The notes under the pieces were generated by a model. The model had not been told where the DNA came from and made no database searches. It saw only the letters and a list, made by a program, of their open reading frames with translations. Of a stretch of 64,000 nt of DNA, positions 50,901-60,132 are shown one piece after another. Position numbers and translations under genes: made by a program. Origin of the DNA: Serratia proteamaculans (GTDB lineage Bacteria; Pseudomonadota; Gammaproteobacteria; Enterobacterales; Enterobacteriaceae); contig NZ_SWDE01000004.1 in the NCBI RefSeq assembly GCF_013337185.1, forward strand, positions 186,001 to 250,000. The letters are read 5' to 3'. Position 1 is the stretch's first letter. Every line of letters begins with the position of its first letter.

Positions 50901-50923
50901 GCAGGCCGGTTGCGCAATACGTT

Positions 50924-50954
50924 TTGCAGCTATTACAGACGTCTGTGGTAATAT
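50924..50954 (+). promoter_or_regulatory. Candidate hldE promoter with palindrome
   Basis: TTGCAG (50924-50929) and TAATAT (50949-50954) are 19 bases apart. The perfect 12-bp palindrome ACAGACGTCTGT (50935-50946) lies in the spacer. The spacing is long for sigma-70. Confidence 0.4.
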
Positions 50955-50993
50955 CTGCGCCACTAAAATTTTGTACTTTTTTGGAGTTATCGG

Positions 50994-52424
50994 ATGAAAG
51001 TTACACTGCCTGATTTTCGCCGCGCCGGGGTATTGGTGGTGGGTGACGTCATGTTGGATCGCTATTGGTATGGGCCGACCAGCCGTATTTCACCGGAAGC
51101 GCCGGTGCCGGTGGTCAAGGTTGAAACCATTGAAGAGCGTCCCGGCGGTGCGGCTAACGTGGCGATGAACATTGCTTCGCTGGGCGCCAATTCACGCCTG
51201 GTGGGCCTGACCGGTATTGATGATGCCGCGCGGGCGCTGAGCGCCAAGCTCAATGAAGTCAACGTGCGCTGTGATTTTGTCTCGGTGCCGACGCATCCGA
51301 CCATCACCAAACTACGCGTGCTGTCGCGTAACCAGCAATTGATCCGCCTCGATTTCGAAGAAGGTTTCTCTAACGTCGATCCGCAGCCGCTGTTGGAACG
51401 TATTCAGCAGGCGCTGCCGCAGATTGGCGCACTGGTGCTGTCTGACTACGCCAAAGGCGCGCTGAGTCAGGTACAGAGCATGATCCAACTGGCGCGTGCC
51501 GCCAAGGTACCGGTGCTGATCGATCCTAAAGGATCGGATTTCGAGCGCTATCGCGGTGCAACGCTGCTGACGCCAAACCTGTCCGAATTCGAAGCGGTGG
51601 TAGGCCACTGTAAAGACGAAGCCGAACTGGTTGAACGCGGCATGAAGCTGGTGGCGGACTTTGAGCTTTCCGCTCTGCTGGTCACCCGCTCCGAGCACGG
51701 CATGACGCTGCTGCAGCCGGGCATCGCGCCGCTGCATTTGCCCACTTTGGCGCAGGAAGTGTTTGACGTTACCGGTGCCGGCGATACCGTTATCGGCGTG
51801 TTGGCCGCGGCACTGGCTGCCGGCAACACGTTGGAAGAGTCCTGTTTCCTGGCCAATGCCGCTGCCGGCGTGGTAGTGGGCAAATTGGGGACTTCGACCG
51901 TTTCACCGATTGAACTGGAAAATGCGGTACGCGGCCGGGCCGAAACCGGCTTTGGTGTGATGACCGAGGCCCAGTTGAAAACTGCCGTGGCGCAAGCCCG
52001 TCAGCGCGGTGAAAAAGTGGTGATGACCAACGGCATCTTCGACATTCTGCATGCCGGTCACGTCTCTTATCTGGCTAATGCCCGCAAGCTGGGCGATCGC
52101 CTGATTGTGGCAGTGAACAGCGATGCTTCCACCAAACGTCTGAAAGGCGAAACTCGCCCGGTCAACGCGCTGGAAAACCGCATGATTGTACTGGGTGCGC
52201 TGGAAGCGGTGGATTGGGTGGTGCCATTCGAAGAAGACACGCCACAACGCCTGATCGCCGATATCCTGCCGGATCTGCTGGTGAAAGGCGGCGATTACAA
52301 GCCTGAAGATATCGCCGGTAGTACCGAGGTATGGGCTAATGGCGGCGACGTCAAAGTGCTGAACTTTGAAGACGGCCTGTCGACCACCAACATCATCAAG
52401 GCAATCAAAGACGGGCGTGGCTAA
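50994..52424 (+). CDS. hldE: HldE, bifunctional heptose-7-phosphate kinase/heptose-1-phosphate adenylyltransferase
   Basis: 476 residues. Residues 1-320 form a ribokinase/PfkB domain ([11 protein letters not shown] near 52, DVTGAGDTV near 259), and residues 340-476 a nucleotidyltransferase ([16 protein letters not shown] near 344). It phosphorylates heptose-7-phosphate and adenylates heptose-1-phosphate for ADP-heptose and LPS core. GGAG precedes the ATG. In E. coli ygiF-glnE-hldE is the same series. Confidence 0.97.
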
Positions 52425-52449
52425 CGTTCGCTGAAAACGGCGGTGGGCA

Positions 52450-53703
52450 GTGAGTGGACTGAAGCAAGAGCTGAGTTTGGCGCAGGGCGTTGGGCTATTG
52501 TCCACTTCACTGCTGGGTACCGGCGTCTTTGCCGTTCCGGCTTTGGCGGCACAGGTGGCGCAGGGCGATAGTCTGTGGGCCTGGCCGCTGCTGATTATCC
52601 TGGTGTTCCCGATCGCGATTGTCTTTGCGGCTTTGGGTCGCCACTTCCCCAGCGCGGCTGGCGCAGCGCACTTTGTCGGGCTGGCCTTTGGTCCGCGTAT
52701 GGCGAAAGTCACCGGCTGGCTGTTTTTGTCGGTGATTCCGGTTGGGTTACCCGCTGCGTTGCAGATTGCCGCCGGTTTTTGGCAGGCCACTTTCGGCTGG
52801 AGCGCCAATGTCCTGCTGTTGGTGCAAATTGCCACGCTGGTGGTGATTTGGTTTTTAGGCACGCGCAGCGCGGGTTCCAGTGCCAATATTCAAACGCTAA
52901 TTGCCATTCTGGTGGTGGCGCTGGTGGCCGCTATCTGGTGGCGTGGCGACATCTCTCTATCCCAAATTCCCTGGCCGGCAATCAACGAAATCTCCTCGCC
53001 CAATCTGTTCCACGCGCTGGCCGTGATGTTCTGGTGCTTTGTCGGCCTGGAGGCCTTTGCCCATCTGGCAACCGAGTTCCGTAACCCTGAACGCGATTTT
53101 CCGCGTGCGCTGCTGTTTGGCATGTTGGTCGCCGGGGCGGTGTACTGGGGCTGTACCGTGGCGGTGCTGCATTTCCACGCCTACGGTGAGCATCAGGCGG
53201 CGGCTGCGTCGTTGCCGGGGATCGTGGTGCAACTGTTTGGTCAGCATGCGCTGTGGGTGGCCTGCATCATTGGCTATCTGGCCTGCTTTGCCAGCGTCAA
53301 TATCTATACCCAAAGCTTTGCCCGGCTGGTGTGGTCGCAGGCGCAGGAACGTCCGTCCAGCGCGCTGGCCAGGCTGTCTGCCGGACAGGCACCGGTCAAT
53401 GCATTAAGCGCGGTGGTAGGCAGCTGTTTGCTGTTCACTTTGCTGATTTATACGTTGAAGTTACCGCTGGATACGCTGCTGGTGTATGCCAATGGCATCT
53501 TCGTGCTGATCTATCTGCTGTGTATGTTGGCGGGCTGTCGAATTTTGCACGGGCGTTCGCGGCTAATGGCGGCGACAGGATTAGGGCTGTGTGTGCTGTT
53601 GATGGTGATCATCGGCTGGAAAAGCCTGTATGCACTGGGAATGTTTGCGCTGATTTGGCTGGTGTTGCGGTTTAAGGCACAGACGGCGCTCAAAGCGCAA
53701 TAA
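52450..53703 (+). CDS. yjeH: YjeH-like L-methionine/branched-chain amino acid exporter
   Basis: 417 residues, APC superfamily, with about twelve membrane helices and an opening segment SGLKQELSLAQGVGLLSTSLLGTG shared with E. coli YjeH, so GTG at 52450 is the start. E. coli YjeH exports methionine and branched-chain amino acids. It follows hldE by 25 bp, whereas in E. coli yjeH sits elsewhere on the chromosome (near groL), so its position here is a rearrangement. A 9-bp hairpin follows. Confidence 0.9.
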   Translation: MSGLKQELSLAQGVGLLSTSLLGTGVFAVPALAAQVAQGDSLWAWPLLIILVFPIAIVFAALGRHFPSAAGAAHFVGLAFGPRMAKVTGWLFLSVIPVGLPAALQIAAGFWQATFGWSANVLLLVQIATLVVIWFLGTRSAGSSANIQTLIAILVVALVAAIWWRGDISLSQIPWPAINEISSPNLFHALAVMFWCFVGLEAFAHLATEFRNPERDFPRALLFGMLVAGAVYWGCTVAVLHFHAYGEHQAAAASLPGIVVQLFGQHALWVACIIGYLACFASVNIYTQSFARLVWSQAQERPSSALARLSAGQAPVNALSAVVGSCLLFTLLIYTLKLPLDTLLVYANGIFVLIYLLCMLAGCRILHGRSRLMAATGLGLCVLLMVIIGWKSLYALGMFALIWLVLRFKAQTALKAQ

Positions 53704-53723
53704 GGGCGCGTTGCCGCGCCCTT
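53702..53723. terminator. Hairpin between yjeH and ubiK
   Basis: AAGGGCGCG/CGCGCCCTT with a TTGC loop, without a clean T run on either side. It probably ends both convergent transcripts. Confidence 0.5.
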
Positions 53724-53731
53724 AAGGGTAA

Positions 53732-54010
53732 CTATTCGGCGTCTGGCTGTTGCGCAGCAGGCGTGGCGTTCAGCTTGCTTTCCAGCTCGCTCATACGCTG
53801 TTCCAGCAACGCCAGTTTCTCACGGGTGCGCAGCAGTACCTGGGTCTGCACGTCGAACTCTTCGCGGTTGACCAAATCCAGACGGGTGAGCTGTGACTGC
53901 AACACCTGACGGATTTTCTTCTCAACGTCTTCCCCGAATTCGCGCACGCCTTTAGGCATGGACTCATGCACCTGACGTGCGATCTGTTCAATTTTTTTCG
54001 GGTCAATCAT
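53732..54010 (-). CDS. ubiK: UbiK (YqiC), ubiquinone biosynthesis accessory factor
   Basis: 92 residues with a helical N-terminus ([16 protein letters not shown]) and a C-terminal coiled coil (residues 50-80) that trimerises in E. coli YqiC. It is a membrane-fusogen-like accessory factor needed for efficient aerobic ubiquinone-8 synthesis, interacting with UbiJ. It is divergent from the ribB leader. Confidence 0.92.
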   Translation of the reverse strand: MIDPKKIEQIARQVHESMPKGVREFGEDVEKKIRQVLQSQLTRLDLVNREEFDVQTQVLLRTREKLALLEQRMSELESKLNATPAAQQPDAE

Positions 54011-54157
54011 GGCGTATCCCTTTCAGAGTTTAATAGCTGTCGCCTAGTGTAATGCGAGTTGCCCGCCGGATAAACTATTTAACCGCATTCCCTGCGGCTG
54101 GCCGAATTGTGCTTTTGCCAATTGCCCTGATTAATCATTAGCGTTATAGTCGAGAAG

Positions 54158-54318
54158 CTTATTCTCAGGGCGGGGTGCAAGTCCCCACCGGCGGTAAATC
54201 ACCTTTTACGGTGAAAGCCCGCGAGCGCTCAGCCAGTTTTTGCAGTTTGGTTAGAGGTCAGCAGATCCGGTGTAATTCCGGGGCCGACGGTTATAGTCCG
54301 GATGGGAGAGAGTAACGG
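54158..54318 (+). promoter_or_regulatory. FMN riboswitch (RFN element) of ribB
   Basis: The conserved RFN core is intact: TCAGGGCGGGGTGCAA, CCCCACCGGCGGTAAA, AAAGCCCGCGAGCGC, AGCAGATCCGGTGTAATTCC, GGGGCCGACGGTTATAGTCC and GGATGGGAGAGAGTAACG appear in order. A stem (TAACG/CGTTA, closing a CGGG/CCCG hairpin) followed by T7 at about 54312-54356 is a likely transcription terminator. FMN binding would lower ribB expression. Confidence 0.97.
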
Positions 54319-54427
54319 TATCTGCCGGGTTTGCGCCCGCTTGCGTTATTTTTTTAGCTATTGCTAGCTACTCCTCAAGATCGCCCTGGTTCTGGTAATC
54401 CATAATTTTCTAATGAGGTTTTTTACC

Positions 54428-55081
54428 ATGAATCAGACCCTACTTTCAGATTTCGGCACGCCGGTAGAACGCGTAGAACGCGCTCTTGAAGCATTGCGCA
54501 ATGGGCGCGGTGTGATGGTGCTCGATGATGAAAATCGTGAAAACGAAGGTGATATGATCTTCGCCGCAGAAACCATGACCGTTGAGCAGATGGCGCTGAC
54601 CATTCGCCACGGTAGCGGTATTGTGTGCCTGTGTCTTACCGAAGAACGTCGTCAGCAGCTTGAACTGCCGATGATGGTGACCAACAACTCCAGCCAGTTC
54701 CAGACTGCCTTCACCGTGACTATCGAAGCGGCGCAGGGCGTGACGACCGGTGTTTCCGCGTCCGACCGCCTGACCACCATTCGTGCGGCGATTGCCGATA
54801 ACGCCAAGCCGAGCGATCTGAACCGCCCTGGCCACGTGTTCCCGCTGCGTGCGCAGCCGGGTGGCGTGCTGAGCCGTCGTGGTCATACCGAAGCGACTAT
54901 CGATCTGGTGGCAATGGCCGGTTTCAAACCTGCCGGCGTGCTGTGTGAACTGACCAACGATGACGGCAGCATGGCGCATGCGCCAGAAGTTATCCTGTTC
55001 GCCAAACAGCATGACATGACCGTACTGACCATCGAAGATCTGGTGGCTTACCGCCAGTCACACGAGCAGAAAGCCAGCTGA
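54428..55081 (+). CDS. ribB: RibB, 3,4-dihydroxy-2-butanone-4-phosphate synthase
   Basis: 217 residues from the ATG at 54428 with GAGG nine bases upstream; a start five codons earlier adds unconserved residues. Conserved segments [16 protein letters not shown] (near residue 36) with the metal-binding Glu and the [12 protein letters not shown] motif near 107 are present. It makes the four-carbon riboflavin precursor from ribulose-5-phosphate. It is under the FMN riboswitch directly upstream, as in E. coli. Confidence 0.97.
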   Translation: MNQTLLSDFGTPVERVERALEALRNGRGVMVLDDENRENEGDMIFAAETMTVEQMALTIRHGSGIVCLCLTEERRQQLELPMMVTNNSSQFQTAFTVTIEAAQGVTTGVSASDRLTTIRAAIADNAKPSDLNRPGHVFPLRAQPGGVLSRRGHTEATIDLVAMAGFKPAGVLCELTNDDGSMAHAPEVILFAKQHDMTVLTIEDLVAYRQSHEQKAS

Positions 55082-55105
55082 TATCAGACTGATTTTCTGA
55101 ATATG

Positions 55106-55133
55106 AAAAAAGCCGCATACGCGGCTTTTTTTG
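55106..55133. terminator. Bidirectional terminator between ribB and zupT
   Basis: AAAAAGCCGC/GCGGCTTTTT with an ATAC loop serves the convergent ribB and zupT genes. Confidence 0.9.
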
Positions 55134-55147
55134 TAGCTGAAAAACGG

Positions 55148-55915
55148 TTAACCGATGCCGCCACTCTGTAACAGCGTCAGGCTGAATCCCATCACCGCCA
55201 TTCCGCATAATACGCCGTAGCTCGGGTTATTATCCGGATCAATCTCTTTCGCCAACGGCATCAGCTCATCGACCGACAGCGCCACCATAATGCCGGCGAC
55301 GGCCGCCATAATAGACGCCATCACCACCGGCGATATCATCGGGCCAAGCAGCAAAAATGCCAGCACGCCGCCGAGAATTTCTGCCATGCCGGAAATACCC
55401 GACCACAACAGCGCCTTGGTCTTTGAGCCGGTCGCGGCATATACCGGCCCGGCGACCGCCAGGCCCTCAGGGATATTGTGGATAGCGACGGCCAGCGCGA
55501 TACCCATTCCCAGTTCCAGATCGGCGCTGGCGGTCACGAAGGTGGCGATGCCCTCCGGGAAGTTGTGCAGGCTGATGCCCAGCGTCAGCAGCACGGCAGT
55601 ACGTTTCAGGTTGTGTGGCTGGAGCGGCTGTTGCAGCAAATCCTGCGGATGCTGGTGTGGCAGCATCCGGTCCAGCGCAAAATAACCCAGCAGGCCAAGC
55701 ATGAACATGCCGTAGCCCAGCATCGGCGACATACCGACGGTGTGCAGCGCTGCGGGCAGCATTTCCATCAGCGATATCAACAGCATAATCCCGGCGGCAA
55801 AGCCGAGAGCAAACGCCAGCATTCGGTTGGAGGGCTTCTGGCCGATAATGCCGAACAGGGCACCGACGAAGGTGGCACCGCCGGCCAACAAGGTCAGGAG
55901 TAGCGGTACGGACAT
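55148..55915 (-). CDS. zupT: ZupT, ZIP-family zinc/divalent metal importer
   Basis: 255 residues from the ATG at 55915 (AGGAGAAG upstream; an in-frame ATG ten codons earlier is less likely). Eight membrane helices, with metal-site motifs [10 protein letters not shown] (near residue 118) in TM4 and [10 protein letters not shown] (near 147) in TM5, and a cytosolic His-rich loop (LPHQHPQDL near 90). It imports Zn2+, Fe2+, Mn2+. The ERIC element lies directly upstream. Confidence 0.95.
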   Translation of the reverse strand: MSVPLLLTLLAGGATFVGALFGIIGQKPSNRMLAFALGFAAGIMLLISLMEMLPAALHTVGMSPMLGYGMFMLGLLGYFALDRMLPHQHPQDLLQQPLQPHNLKRTAVLLTLGISLHNFPEGIATFVTASADLELGMGIALAVAIHNIPEGLAVAGPVYAATGSKTKALLWSGISGMAEILGGVLAFLLLGPMISPVVMASIMAAVAGIMVALSVDELMPLAKEIDPDNNPSYGVLCGMAVMGFSLTLLQSGGIG

Positions 55916-55927
55916 GGTCTTCTCCTC

Positions 55928-56126
55928 ATACCCGTCATCTTTCAAGCTGCAGCGTTGTTACCTGCTTACAAGGCCCATCCATGGGCCTTGCCCTTTCAGG
56001 GCCGCTGCAAGCAGCGTTCAAATCTGTTCCCGACAGATTTGTCGCTCACCCCAGTTACTTACTAAAGTAAGCGCCTGGGGATGAGCGAGCTGGGCGCCTA
56101 GCTGCAACTTGAAAGCTATAGGGTAT
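55928..56126. repeat. ERIC (IRU) element with a hairpin-rich internal insert
   Basis: The ends ATACCC and GGGTAT and the central ERIC core (CCCCAGTTACTTACT and GTAAGCGCCTGGGG) define an ERIC repeat of 199 bp. It shares its outer halves with the 125-bp copy at 62709. After ACCTGC it carries about 75 extra bases with three perfect hairpins: AAGGCCCAT/ATGGGCCTT near 55972-55991, GCTGC/GCAGC near 56003-56014, and AAATCTGT/ACAGATTT near 56020-56040. Confidence 0.85.
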
Positions 56127-56319
56127 AGGCTGAAATTATTGTTTATTTTCTGATACTAACAGAGTAAAGGCATAAATCGAGTGGATTTGGCTGATTGCTT
56201 CCATTGTTTTAACCATTCAAATTTATTGAAGATCATCATCATGGTTATCCGGCTGTTTTACCCCGGTAAACGGCGTAGTCTGGTCCACAGAATGTATTGC
56301 GACCAACCAAGGATCCTGT

Positions 56320-57102
56320 ATGAACATCTCTCGTATGCCAGCACTTTTCCTCGGCCACGGTAGCCCGATGAACGCGCTGGAAGAAAACCGCTACACCCGT
56401 GCATGGCGTACGTTGGGCGAAACCTTGCCACGTCCGAAGGGTATCGTTGCCGTTTCCGCTCACTGGTATACCCGTGGCACTGCGGTTACCGCGATGGAAA
56501 AGCCGAAAACCATCCATGACTTTGGTGGTTTCCCACAGGCGCTGTTTGATACCCAGTATCCGGCTCCCGGCTCTCCTGAATTGGCTGCGCAGGTCCAGCA
56601 AGTGCTGGAGCCAGTTCGCGTCAAGGCCGACGTCAGTGAGTGGGGTTTGGATCACGGTACCTGGGGCGTGTTGATCAAGATGTACCCTGAGGCTGACATT
56701 CCGGTCGTGCAGCTGAGCATCGACGGTACTCAGCCGGCAGAATACCATTATGACCTGGGCCGCAAGCTGGCAGAGCTACGCGATCGGGGGATTATGATCG
56801 TTGCCAGTGGTAACGTGGTGCATAACCTGCGGATGGTGAAATGGCAGGGCGACGCGACTCCTTATCCGTGGGCCACGTCGTTTGACAAGTTCGTGCGGGA
56901 TAACCTGAATTATCAGGGCAATAACCACCCGCTGGTGAACTTTATGCAGCATGAAGGCGCGGCGCTGTCGAACCCGACGCCGGAGCACTACCTGCCGCTG
57001 TTGTACGTGCTTGGCGGTTGGGACGGTGAGGAAGCGATAACCGTACCGGTAGATGGCATTGAGATGAGCTCATTGAGCATGCTGTCAGTGCAAGTCGGCT
57101 AA
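56320..57102 (+). CDS. ygiD: YgiD, LigB-type extradiol (4,5-DOPA) dioxygenase
   Basis: 260 residues of the extradiol dioxygenase class III (LigB/DODA) superfamily. FLGHGSPMNAL near residue 10, VSAHWYTRG near 46, GLDHGTWGV near 111 and GNVVHNL near 173 carry the histidine and acidic residues that bind iron or zinc. In E. coli YgiD can oxidise L-DOPA to betalamic-acid-type products; the physiological role is unknown. It lies downstream of zupT, as in E. coli. Confidence 0.92.
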   Translation: MNISRMPALFLGHGSPMNALEENRYTRAWRTLGETLPRPKGIVAVSAHWYTRGTAVTAMEKPKTIHDFGGFPQALFDTQYPAPGSPELAAQVQQVLEPVRVKADVSEWGLDHGTWGVLIKMYPEADIPVVQLSIDGTQPAEYHYDLGRKLAELRDRGIMIVASGNVVHNLRMVKWQGDATPYPWATSFDKFVRDNLNYQGNNHPLVNFMQHEGAALSNPTPEHYLPLLYVLGGWDGEEAITVPVDGIEMSSLSMLSVQVG

Positions 57103-57117
57103 ATTACTCACGCCAGC

Positions 57118-58143
57118 TCAGGCTGGCGTGATTTTATCGGCAAAACCGCAGGACTCTCGAATCACCAAAGAAGGCGGCAGGATGATGCGTTTGGGTGGTT
57201 CATCATTGCCCTGAATACGGCTGTACAGCAGTTCCCCGGCCTTCCGGCCAATCTCGCGCGAGGCCACCGATACGGTAGTCAAACCTGGCTGCACCAGCGA
57301 GGCTTCGGTAATATCATCAAAACCAATTAGTGCAAAATCACGGCCAATCTGGCGGTCGAGTTTGCGTAATGTCTGCATCACCCCCAGCGCGACAATGTCC
57401 TGATAGCATAAGGCCGCAGTGATTTCCGGATGGGCTTTCAGCAGTTGTTCCGCTGCCTTGGCACCGGAACTCTGGCTGGCCTCGCTGTCTACAATCCATT
57501 CCCCGTTGACCATAATCCCGTGTTCCAGCAGCTTGCTGGTGTAGCCGCCCAGCCGCTGCGCGCGGGTAGTCGAGTTGATAGATCCCCCGATAAAGGCGAT
57601 ATGGCGATGCCCCAAATCCAGCAGATGCTGCGTTGCTAACTGGGTACCCAGAAAGTTGTCGGTGCCGACAAAGTCAAAGTGTGCATCGGCCACCGGCCTG
57701 ACCACCATAATGGCCGGGATCTTGCGGCGCTTCAGCGTTTCAAAAAACAGCGGGGGCGTTTGCCGGGCGGCGCACAGCACCATACCGCTGGTATTGTTTT
57801 GCAGCAGGGAGTCGACAAATTTTTGCTGCCTGTCGGCGGACTCTTCGCTGTTGGCCAGAAACAGCATCAACTGGTGGCGCTCCATTTCCTGGCTCAGCCC
57901 GGCGGTCATCTCCGCATAAAACGGGTTGGTGATGTCGTGCAGCAGCAGGCCGACCTGATTGCTGCTGCGATTGCGCAGGTTGGCGGCGGTCTGATTGTAG
58001 ACATAGCCCAGTTCATCAATGGCGCTCAGCACTCGTTTGCGGGTGGCGTCCGATATGCGGCCACGATTGCGCAATACCATCGATACGGTCGCGGTGGAGA
58101 CTTTTGCGTGCGCGGCGACGTCCGCCAAGGTTATTGTGCTCAT
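57118..58143 (-). CDS. LacI/GalR-family transcriptional repressor of the adjacent PTS operon
   Basis: 341 residues. An N-terminal LacI helix-turn-helix (LADVAAHAKVSTATVSMVLRN at residues 6-26) with hinge helix and a PBP-I-like effector domain (about 60-335, GLLLHDITNPFYAEM near 65) are seen. It is divergent from the mannose-type PTS operon across 214 bp containing two ATCGAT-centred dyads, so it very likely represses that operon. The effector is presumably the incoming sugar or its phosphate. The closest E. coli relatives by feel are MalI-like; the gene is not part of the conserved ygi cluster. Confidence 0.85.
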   Translation of the reverse strand: MSTITLADVAAHAKVSTATVSMVLRNRGRISDATRKRVLSAIDELGYVYNQTAANLRNRSSNQVGLLLHDITNPFYAEMTAGLSQEMERHQLMLFLANSEESADRQQKFVDSLLQNNTSGMVLCAARQTPPLFFETLKRRKIPAIMVVRPVADAHFDFVGTDNFLGTQLATQHLLDLGHRHIAFIGGSINSTTRAQRLGGYTSKLLEHGIMVNGEWIVDSEASQSSGAKAAEQLLKAHPEITAALCYQDIVALGVMQTLRKLDRQIGRDFALIGFDDITEASLVQPGLTTVSVASREIGRKAGELLYSRIQGNDEPPKRIILPPSLVIRESCGFADKITPA

Positions 58144-58174
58144 TTCATCTCCTGTCGGGGCCGACTGTCATATC

Positions 58175-58194
58175 AAGGTATATCGATTAACCTT
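58175..58194. promoter_or_regulatory. LacI-type operator 1
   Basis: AAGGTATATCGATTAACCTT is a 20-bp dyad centred on ATCGAT with one mismatched base pair on each side. It lies 32 bases upstream of the LacI-family gene start codon, suited to autoregulation. Confidence 0.6.
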
Positions 58195-58218
58195 ATTCCG
58201 TAAAATTCCGCTAATAAA

Positions 58219-58236
58219 TCGTGATTCCTGTCACGA
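58219..58236. promoter_or_regulatory. CRP-like site
   Basis: TCGTGA-N6-TCACGA is a perfect dyad matching the CRP pattern GTGA-N6-TCAC. It lies midway between the divergent genes, consistent with catabolite control of a PTS sugar operon. Confidence 0.6.
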
Positions 58237-58303
58237 AAGTTCGGCTTTTTATAGGGTTATTATCGATTCTATGAGGTTAATCTCGTTAATCAGCCTGTTT
58301 AAC

Positions 58304-58325
58304 TAAAGGTTAATCGATTAATCTT
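58304..58325. promoter_or_regulatory. LacI-type operator 2
   Basis: The perfect 12-bp palindrome TTAATCGATTAA (58310-58321), extended to AAAGG on the left and TCTTT on the right, lies 37 bases before the isomerase start. A TTAACT -10-like element is at its left edge. A weaker ATCGAT half-match is near 58261-58269. Confidence 0.65.
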
Positions 58326-58357
58326 TTTCTATGTATCCAGCTCATAGGCAGAAGAAT

Positions 58358-60127
58358 ATGACAGACCAACAGCATAAATCAACCAGCTATGACAAGTATC
58401 CGGAAGTGGCGGTGCAGGGGTTTGACCGCGCCGCCTGGCAAGGCTGGCAGGCAGTGACCGAGGCGGTCAGCCGGAAGATTGCCGCCTTAGAGCTGCGCAA
58501 AACCCTGTTGGTAGTGGATTGCTACCATGGGGTGAATCTGGCAGAGCTAATCGAGAATTTTATTCATCCTCTGCAGCCGGTCAGTAGCGTCAATGCCGAA
58601 TTGGCCAAATACGATGAGCCACACATCCACGCGATGATTGAGCGCAATTTAACGGATGACCGTGTGTTTGGCGTGCTGTCGTGCCATGAAATGCCCGAGT
58701 TTTTTGATGCTGAGCGCGTCCAGCAGTTGCGCGATCAAATTGCGCGCGTCGACAGTGGGCTGGTGGTGGTTTATGGGCCGGGTGCGGCGCTGATCGCCGA
58801 AGCCGATGTATTGGTGTATGCCGACATGGCCCGCTGGGAAATTCAGCAGCGTTTCCGCCGCGGCGAACTGGGTAACTGGGGGGCGAATAATGTGGACGAA
58901 GATGTGCTGCGCCGCTACAAGCGAGCCTTCTTCGTGGAATGGCGAGTCTTCGATCGTCATAAAACCCCGTTGCTACAGCGTGCCGATTTTGTGTTGGACA
59001 CCAATCAGGCCGGCCAACCCAAGCTGGTGACCGGTGCGGCTTTCCATGCCGGATTGCAGCAGGCGACCCAACGCCCATTCCGCGTAGTGCCGTTTTTCGA
59101 CCCCGGCGTTTGGGGCGGCCAGTGGATGAAGCAACAGTTCGATCTCGACCCGACGGCAGCCAACTATGCATGGTGTTTTGACTGCGTGCCCGAGGAAAAC
59201 AGCCTGCTAATGCGTTTTGGTGACGTTCGGGTCGAGATCCCCTCACAGGATTTGGTGCTGTTATATCCTCAACCCTTGCTGGGTGAGCGGGTACATGCCC
59301 GTTTCGGTGCCGAATTCCCGATTCGCTTTGACCTGCTCGATACCGTCGGCGGGCAAAATCTCAGCTTCCAGGTGCACCCGCTGACGGAATACATCCAGCA
59401 GCATTTCGGTATGCATTACACCCAGGATGAAAGCTATTACATTCTGGCGGCAGAGCCGGGTTCCGAAGTGTACCTGGGCGTGAAAAACGGCACCGAACCG
59501 CAGGCGATGATGGCTGACCTGGCCGCCGCCCAAAGAGGTGAGAAAGCTTTCGATGACCAGCGTTTTGTGAATCGTTTCCCGGCGCGTAAACATGACCATT
59601 TCCTGATCCCAGCGGGGACGGTGCACTGTTCCGGCTTCGGCGCCATGGTGCTGGAGATCAGCGCTACGCCGTACATTTTCACCTTCAAACTGTGGGATTG
59701 GGGCCGCCTGGGATTAGATGGCCAGCCACGCCCGGTGCATCTGCAGCATGGCGAGCAGGTGATCAACTGGCAGTGCGACACCACCTGGGCGAAGGAGCAC
59801 CTGGTAAACCGCATTGAACCGGTTGCCGAAGGTGCGGGCTGGCAGGAAGAGCGAACCGGTTTGCACGAGCGCGAATTTATCGAAACCCGTCGCCACTGGT
59901 TTAGTGAACCGGTGCTGCACCATACCGAAGGCCGGGTGAACGTGTTGAATCTGGTCGAAGGGGAAGAGGCGGTGGTTGAAAGCCCGGAAGGCCATTTCGC
60001 GCCCTTTGTGGTGCATTACGCTGAAACCTTCATCGTACCGGCCGCAGTGGGGCCGTATCGCATCAGCCCCCATGGTCGCAGCCTGGGCAAAACCTTGGGC
60101 ACCATCAAAGCCTGGGTAAGGGGATAA
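58358..60127 (+). CDS. Two-domain class-I mannose-6-phosphate isomerase
   Basis: 589 residues from the ATG at 58358. Residues about 250-589 are a cupin phosphomannose isomerase: the zinc ligands lie in SFQVHP (Q338, H340), QDES (near 358) and GTVHCSG (H423), with FTFKLWDWGRLG near 445. The N-terminal ~245 residues look like a uridine-kinase-type domain in which the nucleotide-binding loop is replaced by DCYHGVNLAE (near residue 50), so it is probably not a kinase. It should interconvert mannose-6-phosphate and fructose-6-phosphate. First gene of the PTS operon. Confidence 0.82.
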   Translation: MTDQQHKSTSYDKYPEVAVQGFDRAAWQGWQAVTEAVSRKIAALELRKTLLVVDCYHGVNLAELIENFIHPLQPVSSVNAELAKYDEPHIHAMIERNLTDDRVFGVLSCHEMPEFFDAERVQQLRDQIARVDSGLVVVYGPGAALIAEADVLVYADMARWEIQQRFRRGELGNWGANNVDEDVLRRYKRAFFVEWRVFDRHKTPLLQRADFVLDTNQAGQPKLVTGAAFHAGLQQATQRPFRVVPFFDPGVWGGQWMKQQFDLDPTAANYAWCFDCVPEENSLLMRFGDVRVEIPSQDLVLLYPQPLLGERVHARFGAEFPIRFDLLDTVGGQNLSFQVHPLTEYIQQHFGMHYTQDESYYILAAEPGSEVYLGVKNGTEPQAMMADLAAAQRGEKAFDDQRFVNRFPARKHDHFLIPAGTVHCSGFGAMVLEISATPYIFTFKLWDWGRLGLDGQPRPVHLQHGEQVINWQCDTTWAKEHLVNRIEPVAEGAGWQEERTGLHEREFIETRRHWFSEPVLHHTEGRVNVLNLVEGEEAVVESPEGHFAPFVVHYAETFIVPAAVGPYRISPHGRSLGKTLGTIKAWVRG

Positions 60128-60132
60128 GCCGT

